Shown piece by piece: positions 1-9,100 of a stretch of DNA of 64,000 nucleotides; position 1 is the stretch's first letter, and each line of letters begins with the position of its first letter. Origin of the DNA: CAZFER01 sp964517495 (GTDB lineage: Bacteria > Hinthialibacterota > Hinthialibacteria > Hinthialibacterales > Hinthialibacteraceae); the NCBI GenBank assembly GCA_964517495.1, contig CAZFER010000017.1, positions 1 to 64,000 on the forward strand, read 5' to 3'. The position numbers were made by a program, and so were the translations under genes. The notes below the pieces were generated by a model. That model did no database searches and was not told the origin of the DNA. It was given only the letters and a program-made list of their open reading frames with translations.

Positions 1-56
1 GAGCCTCGCCCTCCCTATTCAACGATCTAACTTGATCTTAACTTAATGACATTGGT

Positions 57-76
57 GGTTGACCTATGTGTCAACC
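57..76. repeat. Perfect 7-bp inverted repeat in left-edge noncoding stretch
   Basis: GGTTGAC and GTCAACC flank a 6-base loop. The arm is followed on the plus strand by CGGTTTTG, so it may be a weak terminator of a gene lying left of the window, but the T-run is short. No coding potential is seen in bases 1-120. Confidence 0.3.
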
Positions 77-121
77 CGGTTTTGAGGCAATCGCAGGAGC
101 TTCGCTCTCCCAGTTTTATTC

Positions 122-161
122 AAAAAAGAAGGGAGCATTCACGATAGACGTGTATGCTCCC
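122..161 (-). terminator. Rho-independent terminator of the YtrA/ABC operon
   Basis: The stem GGGAGCAT / ATGCTCCC (131-138 with 154-161) is extended by CACG/CGTG around an ATAGA loop. On the minus strand it is followed by TTCTTTTTT. It lies 27 bases after the stop of the last gene of the operon, so it is a convincing intrinsic terminator. Confidence 0.8.
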
Positions 162-188
162 GCATTGAATGATGAGAGACTACGATTT

Positions 189-2027
189 TTACCAGCCTGC
201 TAATACGAATATATCCTTATCGTTTTCTTCTCTCTGGGGATCATCCCGTGGGAGGATGAATTGGTCTTCTTCATCAGTTGGTTTCTGATACCCGATCCAT
301 ACCATTTTGTCGGGAATGGTGATTTCAACGGTGAGTGAATCCGGATAATTGAAGGGATCCTTGTTTGTTGGGGTGAGCATATAACTGTTCACCATATACT
401 GCAAGTTTCTTTTACGATCATGAGGATGAACAGATGAATTATATTGGAATACAGCTTTATCATTGTACATTTCATTCCGCTCATACCAGAAGGGAGAATT
501 TTTGCCATAGTTGATATGTACTGATTTGACCAGTGGCTTATACGCTTCGAAAATACCTTTTAACCATTTGGCTTCTTTGCTTTGGTCTGCAAGTGAACGT
601 GAGTAAGGTAATCTGAAATGGATTTCGGCTGAATTGAACTCGGCATCCGGAAGATAATTGTAAAAATATTGCGCACGGTCCGTGCCCATATTTTCTTTGG
701 AGAGTATGAATTGCATAAAGTGATCCACAAGGATATGTAAATCATATTTTTGCATTTCGACGGTTTGGTTTTGTTTATCGAACGTTTGTTGCCACATATA
801 AAAACGGGATGGGGTGTGCTGGCTAAATTGCTCATCCGTTGGCCACTTGCCGTGTTGATCACGCCAACAACGCGCCCAAAAGGCAGCATGCATTACCTGA
901 GTTCGAATACGAGTTCTATCAAAGCGGTTGTGAAAATTACGGTCAACATAATTCTCATTACGAAGATAACGCGCGGCGGCATACATAAGCGGAGGGAACT
1001 GCTTACTGATAACAGGGGTAAGAGTGGGGTTATCATCCGAATAAAAGGCGTCTGGAAGATTGGCAGCGCGTTTACGCATGGCGGCTAGGGTGGTCCATTT
1101 GTTCAGCAGGGAGCATTGTTGGGCGATGGAGAGATCGTCAGTGGGAACCACTCCATGCTTTTGCAAGAATTCATAGGCCTCATGTGAGCCAACCGGTTTG
1201 TTTTGAGGCGCCAATAGAGATGCAGCTAAACAATAATCAAACAGCAAACGTTGATAAAAATACTGTTGATTGTACAAAAAATCCTTTAAATACACGGCTG
1301 TGTGAGGCTCAAAAGTCCATTCATCTGGTTTTAACTGATCCAACATCTCAAAAATACGCTTATTACCGTCTGCATCGGGATTGTTTAAAAGAGAGGTTTC
1401 AAGGGTGTCTAAGGCGATTTGCCTGAATGAATTGGCACCGAGGTGAGAGATCAAATCAAGATTGAATTTAAATGCGTCAGCGAATTGGAAAATCAATTTG
1501 ACTTTTTCAAGAGCCTTATCCCGATTCCCTTCCAGCCAATCACGCAAGGCCAGATGGTGAACGTATTGGATCATTTCAATCGTATTAACAAAGGAAACAA
1601 TGTTGTATAAGCTTGTTGGTGATGCGAAGTATATTTCATCCGGAGCCGGGATGGGTGGGCCAAGTTCAAGTGTTTTAGCCGCTTTTTCAATGATGGGCAG
1701 GGCATCATTGAATTGCTGGTAAATGGAATGAGGCGCATCGGGCACCAGGATAAAACCATCGTAATTTAGATCTCTGTTTATGGTTTGTACGGCTTTTTTG
1801 GCTTTTTGAATAAGCTGGTTTTTGTCGAATTCAAAAAGTTGAGCGTATGCCTTCAAACTGCCGGGGCCATGTGCATCCCATTGGGCCTGGTTGATGAGTT
1901 TGGAATATGTTATGAGTTCCTGATTCGTCAGATCAGCATTTCTGGCATCCATGACATGGTGAAGAACACACATTAGAATGGCGATGATAATGATGGCTTC
2001 CATGATGCGTTTGGTTTGTGGTTTCAT
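189..2027 (-). CDS. Unknown 612-aa membrane-anchored protein, last gene of the YtrA/ABC operon
   Basis: I do not recognise the family. The start chosen is the ATG at 2027, 8 bases after AGGAG. A longer reading frame extends upstream into the permease gene but is an artefact. Residues about 8-25 form one hydrophobic segment (signal anchor or uncleaved signal), so most of the protein should face the periplasm. The body is aromatic- and charge-rich with predicted helical stretches and no Cys-rich or nucleotide-binding motif. It starts 20 bases after the permease stop and ends just before a strong terminator, so it is co-transcribed with the ABC exporter and its regulator. It could be an extracytoplasmic partner of the transporter, which is inference from position only. 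Confidence 0.75.
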   Translation of the reverse strand: MKPQTKRIMEAIIIIAILMCVLHHVMDARNADLTNQELITYSKLINQAQWDAHGPGSLKAYAQLFEFDKNQLIQKAKKAVQTINRDLNYDGFILVPDAPHSIYQQFNDALPIIEKAAKTLELGPPIPAPDEIYFASPTSLYNIVSFVNTIEMIQYVHHLALRDWLEGNRDKALEKVKLIFQFADAFKFNLDLISHLGANSFRQIALDTLETSLLNNPDADGNKRIFEMLDQLKPDEWTFEPHTAVYLKDFLYNQQYFYQRLLFDYCLAASLLAPQNKPVGSHEAYEFLQKHGVVPTDDLSIAQQCSLLNKWTTLAAMRKRAANLPDAFYSDDNPTLTPVISKQFPPLMYAAARYLRNENYVDRNFHNRFDRTRIRTQVMHAAFWARCWRDQHGKWPTDEQFSQHTPSRFYMWQQTFDKQNQTVEMQKYDLHILVDHFMQFILSKENMGTDRAQYFYNYLPDAEFNSAEIHFRLPYSRSLADQSKEAKWLKGIFEAYKPLVKSVHINYGKNSPFWYERNEMYNDKAVFQYNSSVHPHDRKRNLQYMVNSYMLTPTNKDPFNYPDSLTVEITIPDKMVWIGYQKPTDEEDQFILPRDDPQREENDKDIFVLAGW

Positions 2028-2047
2028 GAGAATTACTCCTATCTTAT

Positions 2048-3631
2048 TTAACCGATTCCGATGTTGATGTTGGTGAGGAGGTAAAACAGGTCGCGCCAGC
2101 CGGTTTTTATGAGGATGACGACAACAGCCAGGGCAAAAAAGAACAGCCGTATAACTCCCAATTGACGGGCGCCGGTATGGCCGGCCAAGAGTGTTCTGTC
2201 TGCCGCGGCTTTGTATCCTCCCCAGGCCAAGGCGATAAGCATAAGGATTAATACCCAAGGAACGAGGGGTAATAAATCGCCTCTGAAATCTACAATGAAT
2301 TGACCGGCAAATCCGACATATTTAATCATGGCGTACTGTAAGTAAAACACCACCGCGAGGGTAATCATCCAGATGGGGATGGTCTCAAGGAAAGCGTAGA
2401 AGGTATTGCGTATCGCATGGGTGAATAACGCCCCGCAAACATAGGGAAGCAAACCGAACAAAAAGAGATTGGGCAATAGCGAGAAGATGTCAAATCTGAG
2501 CAGGCAGAAAAAATCCCTTGGATTTCCAGACGTGCAAAAGTTGATGGAATGGATGTATGCCGCTGCCGTAAGGGTGAAGGCAAGGGATAAAATGGAAGCC
2601 ACCACCAGACCAGCGAGAAATTTACTCCAATACAGATGCAAGCGTGGCACGGGAACATGATAGAGCATATGGTTAATACCATCTTTTTCCTGATTGGAAT
2701 AGGTATAGATGCCCACGATGCCTGAAAGGATCAGGACAAATGGTGTGATGATCGCTGTTAAGAAAGCCTTAAAACTGCTCATAATGTCTTGCGGACTGGT
2801 AAGCAGGAAAAAACCCGGGATCACCAACAAACATATGGCAATAGTGAAAAACCAGCGATATCTTTTCATCTGATATTGGAACAGGACAGAAAAACCACTT
2901 GAAGGTTGTTTTAGTTGATTATTGATCTTTTTACGATTGGAAAAGCTATAAATCAAGACAGCGAACACGATGAAAAAGGCTAAAACCGTATAATAGATTT
3001 TGTAAGTTAATAAAGGAGTTGAAAATCCATCCCATGAAAAATCTTTACAGAATGCAAATATGGTTTGATATATCCCGAAAAGGAATAATAATCCTAGAAT
3101 AATAAAACCACTGATCACAATGACAATTGATTGAGTGAATAGGCGGGAAAGCGGCAAACCCACCAGGTATGCTATTGTCGAAATCAGGATGAGATTAAGG
3201 GGAACCAAGTCATCATGAATCCATAATTTGACATCAAATGCAGCCACCCCATAAAACCAGAGCACTTGGCACACTAAGGTGAGGAGGATGATGGTGACAC
3301 CAGCAGCCGTTTTTTCTGTCCAATAGTGAAACGAAGAAACGGGAAGGCGATGCAGGAACTGATCATGCTTGCCTGCCCGTTCTTCTGCGGACCAATAGGC
3401 TGCTGCCACCAAGGCGATCACCGCAGAGATAGCCGCTTGGACTTTGGGAAACCAGTCGCTAAGCGGCATGGTTTTGATATCGATTAAGTTTCTATCAAAT
3501 GATTCAGACAGCAGCACCTGGCATAAAGGTATGAAGCCCATGATGAAGCCTTGAATAGCCAGGGCGCCGATCGTCATTTTCAATAAGAGTTTGCAATCTT
3601 TTTTGTATATTCCGAGAGCTATTTTTTTCAT
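2048..3631 (-). CDS. ABC-2 type transporter permease subunit
   Basis: This 527-aa protein is almost entirely hydrophobic, with about 12 candidate membrane segments from residue 20 to the end. It has the loop character of ABC-2 exporters: Glu/Asp/Lys-rich cytoplasmic patches after the second segment and in the middle, reading RAGKHD and EKDGIN. Its ATG overlaps the stop of the ATPase gene by 4 bases (ATGA), so the two are translationally coupled. The twofold length compared with a standard half-permease suggests two fused six-helix halves. The substrate is unknown. In the YtrABCDEF family of GntR-linked exporters, related permeases respond to cell-wall antibiotics or lipid stress, which is family knowledge and not shown here. 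Confidence 0.85.
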   Translation of the reverse strand: MKKIALGIYKKDCKLLLKMTIGALAIQGFIMGFIPLCQVLLSESFDRNLIDIKTMPLSDWFPKVQAAISAVIALVAAAYWSAEERAGKHDQFLHRLPVSSFHYWTEKTAAGVTIILLTLVCQVLWFYGVAAFDVKLWIHDDLVPLNLILISTIAYLVGLPLSRLFTQSIVIVISGFIILGLLFLFGIYQTIFAFCKDFSWDGFSTPLLTYKIYYTVLAFFIVFAVLIYSFSNRKKINNQLKQPSSGFSVLFQYQMKRYRWFFTIAICLLVIPGFFLLTSPQDIMSSFKAFLTAIITPFVLILSGIVGIYTYSNQEKDGINHMLYHVPVPRLHLYWSKFLAGLVVASILSLAFTLTAAAYIHSINFCTSGNPRDFFCLLRFDIFSLLPNLFLFGLLPYVCGALFTHAIRNTFYAFLETIPIWMITLAVVFYLQYAMIKYVGFAGQFIVDFRGDLLPLVPWVLILMLIALAWGGYKAAADRTLLAGHTGARQLGVIRLFFFALAVVVILIKTGWRDLFYLLTNINIGIG

Positions 3632-4512
3632 GATCCCACCAGGTCTACAAAAATGTCTTCCAGGGTTAAATCTTCGATGGTGACGTTTGAGGCGCCAGTC
3701 TGCGAGAGTTGATTCGGTGTTTGTTGTGGATCAAAGTTCCGGCAGGTTAACACCGCTTCACGCCCATTGGTGCGCTGGGTTAATGCGCCGGGAACCTGCA
3801 AATCGTTGGGCACTCCGGAATCGAAGACAAGGCGTGCTCGTTTCATCTTTTGGTGAAGTTCATCCAACCTTGAGACTAGTTCCAGTTTGCCTTCTTTAAT
3901 GAACGCGACGTGATCGATCAATCCACCGAATTCGTTCAAGAGATGAGATGACACCAGGATGGTCTTACCGCTCTCCTGGTAGCGTCCCAGGATGGTTTCG
4001 ATAAAATTGCGCCGGGCGGCAGGATCAAGCCCACCTGTGGGTTCATCGAGGATCAGTAGATCGGGTTCGAACGCCAGGGCCAGCAGCAAGGCCAGCTTGG
4101 CACGTGCACCTTTTGACAACGCGCTGACCGAAATATCCACATCCAGTTTGAATTCCTCTTTCAGAGATTTGCATAATTCCCAATTCCAACTTGGGTAATA
4201 AGGGGCCACCAAGTTGATCAATTCGTCAATCTTCATCCAGTCATAAAACCCATAAATTTCAGGGACATACCCTACCAGTTGGCGAACGGCAATGTCGTTT
4301 TTTTGGGGATTTTTCCCCATGACGGTCATGGCGCCGGATGTGGGTGGCAGCAATCCCATTAACATGTTAATGGTCGTGCTTTTGCCTGAACCGTTTGGAC
4401 CCAACAGCCCGAATACGGAGCCTTTGGGGATTTCAAGGCTTAAATCATGAACCGCCCAAAACTTGCCAAACCTATGCCCTAGCCCTTCTGTGGTTATCGC
4501 TTTGTCATTCAT
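3628..4512 (-). CDS. ABC transporter ATP-binding subunit
   Basis: This 294-aa ATPase powers the adjacent permease. Walker A GPNGSGKST is at residues 38-46, the signature LSKGARAKL at 132-140, Walker B LLILDE at 152-157 and the switch His in SSH at 190. The signature deviates from LSGGQ, as is common in the CcmA/YtrB group of exporter ATPases. The ATG at 4512 has AAGGAG 8 bases upstream; an in-frame ATG ten codons earlier has no such site. The gene overlaps the end of the GntR gene by 8 bases and the permease start by 4. The last 90 residues form the small C-terminal domain typical of this group. Confidence 0.92.
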   Translation of the reverse strand: MNDKAITTEGLGHRFGKFWAVHDLSLEIPKGSVFGLLGPNGSGKSTTINMLMGLLPPTSGAMTVMGKNPQKNDIAVRQLVGYVPEIYGFYDWMKIDELINLVAPYYPSWNWELCKSLKEEFKLDVDISVSALSKGARAKLALLLALAFEPDLLILDEPTGGLDPAARRNFIETILGRYQESGKTILVSSHLLNEFGGLIDHVAFIKEGKLELVSRLDELHQKMKRARLVFDSGVPNDLQVPGALTQRTNGREAVLTCRNFDPQQTPNQLSQTGASNVTIEDLTLEDIFVDLVGS

Positions 4513-4900
4513 TGGAAGTCTCCTTTCCGAGATGGCTCGCACTTGTTTTTAGCATGTCAACCACTTTTTCAATGGGGACTTGATGATGAAATGCCTCCAA
4601 GGCCAAGTCGTCGGTCATACGTTTTAATACTTTTAAACGTTCCTTGTGTTCCAAATTCGGGCCGTTATCGGTGATGAAACTGCCTGAGCCCTGGCGTGAA
4701 CGCACCAGCCCCAGGTGTTCCAGCTCCAGATACGCCCGGCTGACGGTATTGCGGTTAACTCGGGCCTGAACCGCCGCTTCACGAATGGTGGGCAGTTGGT
4801 CACCCGGTTTAAGCGCCCCGGTGGCGATTGCCCGCCGAACGCACTCCACAATCTGGAGGTAGGTGGGCTTGGGATTGGATAGGTCGACGTTTAGTATCAT
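4505..4900 (-). CDS. GntR-family regulator, YtrA subfamily
   Basis: A 131-aa DNA-binding protein with the short YtrA layout: an N-terminal winged helix (PTYLQIVECVRRAI, then LPTIREAAVQ and NRNTVSRAYLELEHLGL, about residues 10-70) and only a short C-terminal dimerisation tail. YtrA proteins repress an adjacent ABC exporter operon and bind inverted repeats near its promoter. The start is taken at the ATG at 4900, immediately before the winged-helix region. There is no Shine-Dalgarno sequence because a promoter lies just upstream, so the message is probably leaderless. A 23-bp palindrome covers the -10 and the start codon, pointing to autorepression. The gene overlaps the ATPase gene. Confidence 0.88.
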   Translation of the reverse strand: MILNVDLSNPKPTYLQIVECVRRAIATGALKPGDQLPTIREAAVQARVNRNTVSRAYLELEHLGLVRSRQGSGSFITDNGPNLEHKERLKVLKRMTDDLALEAFHHQVPIEKVVDMLKTSASHLGKETSNE

Positions 4901-4922
4901 TGTACTAGTAATGCTAGGACAA
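4900..4922. promoter_or_regulatory. Palindromic operator over the -10 and start of the ytrA-like gene
   Basis: On the plus strand TTGTACTAG, five bases TAATG, then CTAGGACAA form an inverted repeat in which 8 of 9 bases per arm match. It overlaps the -10 box at 4911-4916 and touches the start codon. This position fits an autorepressing YtrA-type site; binding by the encoded protein is inference. Confidence 0.6.
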
Positions 4923-4939
4923 TTAGGTGAAAGTGTCAA
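4911..4939 (-). promoter_or_regulatory. Sigma70-type promoter of the ytrA/ABC operon
   Basis: On the minus strand there is a perfect -35 TTGACA (4934-4939), a 17-base spacer and TAGCAT as the -10 (4911-4916). Transcription should begin near 4904, only 3-5 bases before the ATG at 4900, giving an essentially leaderless message. Confidence 0.6.
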
Positions 4940-5030
4940 TCTATTTTGAAAAAAAATTGCGGGATTTTTTTTATTGGCGTTTTAACCTGACGATAAATAG
5001 AAAAACACTATTGAGATTGAGTAATAACAA

Positions 5031-5064
5031 ACAAAAAACCCCCGAGGGAATCCCCCGGGGGTTT
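5031..5064 (-). terminator. Rho-independent terminator of the nifJ operon
   Basis: The stem AAACCCCC (5036-5043) / GGGGGTTT (5057-5064) is followed on the minus strand by TTTTTTGTTTG. It lies 23 bases after the stop of the dihydroorotate-dehydrogenase-like gene and separates it from the ytrA promoter. Confidence 0.85.
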
Positions 5065-5086
5065 GGATTTTTTAGATTAGATCAGA

Positions 5087-6076
5087 TTAGACGTAACTCT
5101 GCAGGATTTTCATGTAGTTGGCGCGTTCGAAGGCTGCCGGTTGGGGGCAGGTTTTTTGGCTCATGCTACCCTGCAAGGTTTTGATATCGCTGTATTCGTG
5201 TTCTTCCATCCAGATTTTCATATCGTTGATGATTTCAGTGATGCGGCCCACGCCATGGCGCAGCAGAGCTGAGCATAGCATGGTGACATTGGCGCCCGCC
5301 ATCAGCATCTTTATGACATCTTCAGCCGTGTAGATGCCGGTGGTGGCTGCTAAATCCGACTCAATCCGGCTGTAAAGAATCGCGATCCAGCGAAGGGGCA
5401 GCCGCATTTCCTGCGGGGTACTCAACAGCAGATTGGGAGCCACTTCCAGGTTTTCGATATCAATGTCCGGTTGATAAAAGCGGTTAAAGAGCACTAGCCC
5501 ATCAGCTCCCGCATTTGCCAGTTTTTTGGCCATGTTGGATATAGAGGAGAAATAAGGGCTGAGTTTGATGGAAACGGGAATACGAACCGCATCCTTGACC
5601 GCTTTTAGAGTGTCAACATAAATCTCTTCCACATCCTGCGCTGTCAGTTTTGGATCAGTGGCAACATAATAGACGTTGAGTTCCAACGCATCCGCGCCTG
5701 CTTGCTCCATTCGTTTGGAAAATTCGATCCAACCGCCAGTTGAAACGCCATTAAGGCTGGCGATGATCGGCATGTCAACGGCTTGTTTCAGCGTTTGGAT
5801 ATGGTCGAGATAATCATCCGGTCCGAGATTATATTCATCCGGTTCGGGGAAGTAGGAAAGCGCTTCTGCAAAGCTTTCCGTACCTGAGGTGAGAAAATGG
5901 TCCAACTCGCGTGCTTCATGAGTAAGTTGTTCTTCAAAGAGGGACCACATTACGATGGCGGAGGCGCCGGCATCCTCCAATTTTTTGACGGTATCGATAT
6001 CCCTCGACATCGGTGATGCAGAGGGTACCAACGGGTTTTTGAGTTCGAGTCCAAGATACCTGGTTGTTAAATCCAT
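5087..6076 (-). CDS. Dihydroorotate dehydrogenase-like flavoprotein
   Basis: A 329-aa TIM-barrel protein of the PyrD superfamily. It opens with LTTRYLGLELKNPLVPSAS, the usual first strand. NAGADGLVLFNRF near residue 190 and AGANVTMLCSALL near 260 match FMN phosphate-binding strands. It lacks the clear catalytic Cys/Ser loop of true PyrD enzymes, so pyrimidine synthesis is not assured. The gene follows nifJ by 57 bases and shares its terminator. A dihydroorotate-dehydrogenase-like protein next to pyruvate:ferredoxin oxidoreductase is seen in several anaerobes, suggesting a flavin-dependent redox role with ferredoxin (inference). The ATG at 6076 follows GGAAAGG. Confidence 0.85.
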   Translation of the reverse strand: MDLTTRYLGLELKNPLVPSASPMSRDIDTVKKLEDAGASAIVMWSLFEEQLTHEARELDHFLTSGTESFAEALSYFPEPDEYNLGPDDYLDHIQTLKQAVDMPIIASLNGVSTGGWIEFSKRMEQAGADALELNVYYVATDPKLTAQDVEEIYVDTLKAVKDAVRIPVSIKLSPYFSSISNMAKKLANAGADGLVLFNRFYQPDIDIENLEVAPNLLLSTPQEMRLPLRWIAILYSRIESDLAATTGIYTAEDVIKMLMAGANVTMLCSALLRHGVGRITEIINDMKIWMEEHEYSDIKTLQGSMSQKTCPQPAAFERANYMKILQSYV

Positions 6077-6133
6077 TGTCGCCTTTCCTTTCCCAATGAA
6101 TCAATGCGTGATTACTGTTTCGAGATATTTCCC

Positions 6134-9100
6134 TTAATCGGCTGGGCCGACATTAAAGGAGGCCCACTGACGATAGAGGTGCCAACGGCTGGTGACATCT
6201 TCCTGGCCAAGTTGAATAAGCCGTTCCGACTCTTCCGGTTTGCTCTTTGTGAGCATTTTGAACCGGGTTTGTTGATACGCGAAGTCTTTATATGAGATTT
6301 TTGGATCGCGTGAATCGAGTTGCAACGGATTCTTGCCCTCTTTAACCAGATCAGGATTAAAGCGGTAAAGCGGCCAGTGTGCACTTTCAACCGCGGCTTT
6401 TTGGGTGTCATTACCAGTGCGCATATTGATACCGTGGGCAATACAATGACTGTAAGCGAGGATGAGCGAGGGGCCATCATAGGCTTCGGCTTCAAGGAAC
6501 GCTTTGATGGTTTGCATGTCATTTGCGCCCATCGCGACTTTCGCGACATAAATGTTGCCATATGTCATGGCAATCATGCCGAGGTCTTTTTTGGGAATAG
6601 GCTTGCCGCCAAAGGCGAATTTCGCAACCGCGCCCAGCGGCGTGGCTTTTGAACATTGGCCACCGGTGTTGGAATACACTTCCGTATCCAGGACTAGAAC
6701 ATTGACATTGCGGCCAGAAGCCAGCACGTGGTCAAGTCCTCCGTAACCAATGTCATATGCCCAACCGTCACCGCCCAAGATCCACACACTCTTCTTCACC
6801 AAATAATCGGCTATGTTGAGCAGGTTTTTGGCTTCGGGTGAATCATTGCCGTTCAGTTTTTCTTTCAAAGCAGCAACACGTTGACGTTGGAGTTTCAGGC
6901 CTTCTTCGGTGGATTGATCCGCGTTGATAAGGTCTTCAACCAAACTATCACCGATTTGTCCCGCCAGTTTTTTCAGTAGTTCACGAGCGTATTGATTGAG
7001 TTTGTCAATGGTCAATCGGAAGCCGTAGCCGAATTCGGCGTTGTCTTCGAAGAGGGAGTTCGACCATGTGGGTCCCCGTCCATCGCTGTCAACCGCCCAC
7101 GGGGTCGTGGGTAAGTTTCCGCCATATATTGAAGAGCAGCCGGTAGCATTAGCGATGATAGCCCGGTCACCAAAGAATTGGCTGAGCAGCTGGACATAAG
7201 GAGTTTCACCACAGCCCGCACATGCACCGGAGAATTCGAACAATGGAGTTAACAATTGCGAACCTTTGACTGAGTTCAATTTAACCTTGGTGCGATCCAT
7301 TTCAGGAATGTCGAGGAAATAGTTAAAATTCTCACGTTCCTGTTCACGGATAGGAACTTGCGGTTTCATATTGATGGCTTTGAACTTGGGTTCTTGTTTG
7401 TTCTTGGCCGGGCAAATATGAACACAAGCGCCGCACCCCGTGCAGTCTTCCGGAGCAACCTGAAGGGTGAATTTCATCCCTTCGAATTCTTTACCGCGCG
7501 CATCGACGGATTTAAAGTTTGAAGGGGCTCCATTGACTTCGTTGGGATCGTAAATCTTAATCCGAATGCTGGCGTGGGGGCACATCATGGCGCATTTGGC
7601 GCACTGGATACAAACCGTTTCGTCCCACACCGGAATTTCGAGTGCAATGTTGCGCTTTTCCCACTTAGTCGTTGCGGTGGGGAAAGTACCATCAACCGGC
7701 ATCTTGCTGACCGGGATTTGATCGCCACGTCCCGCAATGATTTCACCGGTTACTTCTTTTACGAATTGAGGTGCTTCTTGAGGAACCGGGGGTGGGATCT
7801 CAATGGTGCTGGTAACCTGGCTGGGTACATTAACCTCATAAAGGTTATCAAGCGATTGATCAACGGCCCTGTAGTTCATTTGGACGATTTCATCGCCTTT
7901 GGTGCCATAGGTCTTCTTGATCGCGTTTTTAATTGAGGCGATAGCTTCGTCTTTGGGCAACACACCAGAGATGGCGAAGAAGCAGGTCTGCATGATGGTA
8001 TTGATGCGTGCCCCCATGTTTGTTTCACGGGCAACTTTATAGGCATCGATAACGTAAAATCTCAGTTTTTTGTTGATGATTTGTTCTTGCACGCGCCAGG
8101 GGATTTTTTCCCACACTTCATTTGGCCCATAGGGGCTGTTCAAGAGGAAAACAGCACCTTCCTCAGCATTGGCTAACATATCGTATTTTTCAAGGAACAC
8201 GAACTGATGGCAGCCAATGAAACTGGCCGAATTGAGCAGGTAGGTTGAGCGAATCGGATTGGGGCCGAAACGCAAATGAGATACTGTGACCGATCCTGCT
8301 TTTTTGGAGTCGTATACAAAATAGCCTTGCGCGTAGTTGGGTGTTTCTTCACCAATGATTTTGATGGAGTTTTTGTTCGCACCAACCGTACCGTCTGAAC
8401 CCAAGCCGAAGAACATGCCGCGAACGGTTTTTTCATCTTCGGTGATAAAACTGGTATCAACCTCAAGGCTGGTGTTGCATACATCGTCGTTGATGCCAAC
8501 GGTGAAGTGACGCTTGGGTTTTTCCTGATTCAGATTGTCGAAAGTGGCTTTGACCATCGCCGGCGTGAATTCCTTGGAAGATAAGCCATATCGTCCACCG
8601 ACGACCAGTGGAAATTCATTGAATGGCGTGCTACCTTCTGCCATCGCTTCTGATATAGCAGAGACAACATCCACATAAAGAGGCTCACCGGTCGCCCCCG
8701 GTTCTTTGGTACGGTCCAACACACTGATTTTCTTCACCGTGGGTGGAAGTGCTTCAATGAAATGTTTAATCGAAAACGGGCGATAGAGTCGGACTTTAAG
8801 CACACCAACTTTTTCGTCGCGAGCTGTCAGATATTCAACTGTTTCATGGGCGGCTTCAGCACCAGAACCCATGATAACAATGACACGCTCCGCTTCAGGA
8901 TGGCCGACATAGTCAAACAGATGATAATGGCGGCCAGTCATTCCTGCGAATTTATCCATCGCTTTTTGAACGATGTCCGGAGCAGCAAGATAGAAAGGAT
9001 TAATTGTTTCACGTGCCTGGAAAAAGACATCCGGATTTTGCGCGGAACCACGCAGCACGGGACGATCCGGGGTTAAGGCTCGATCACGGTGTGCGCGTAC

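Noticed and set aside
2028..2258. N-terminal extension of the 612-aa protein into the permease gene
   Set aside because: The ATG at 2027 has AGGAG correctly placed, and the extension overlaps the permease coding sequence with unrelated composition.
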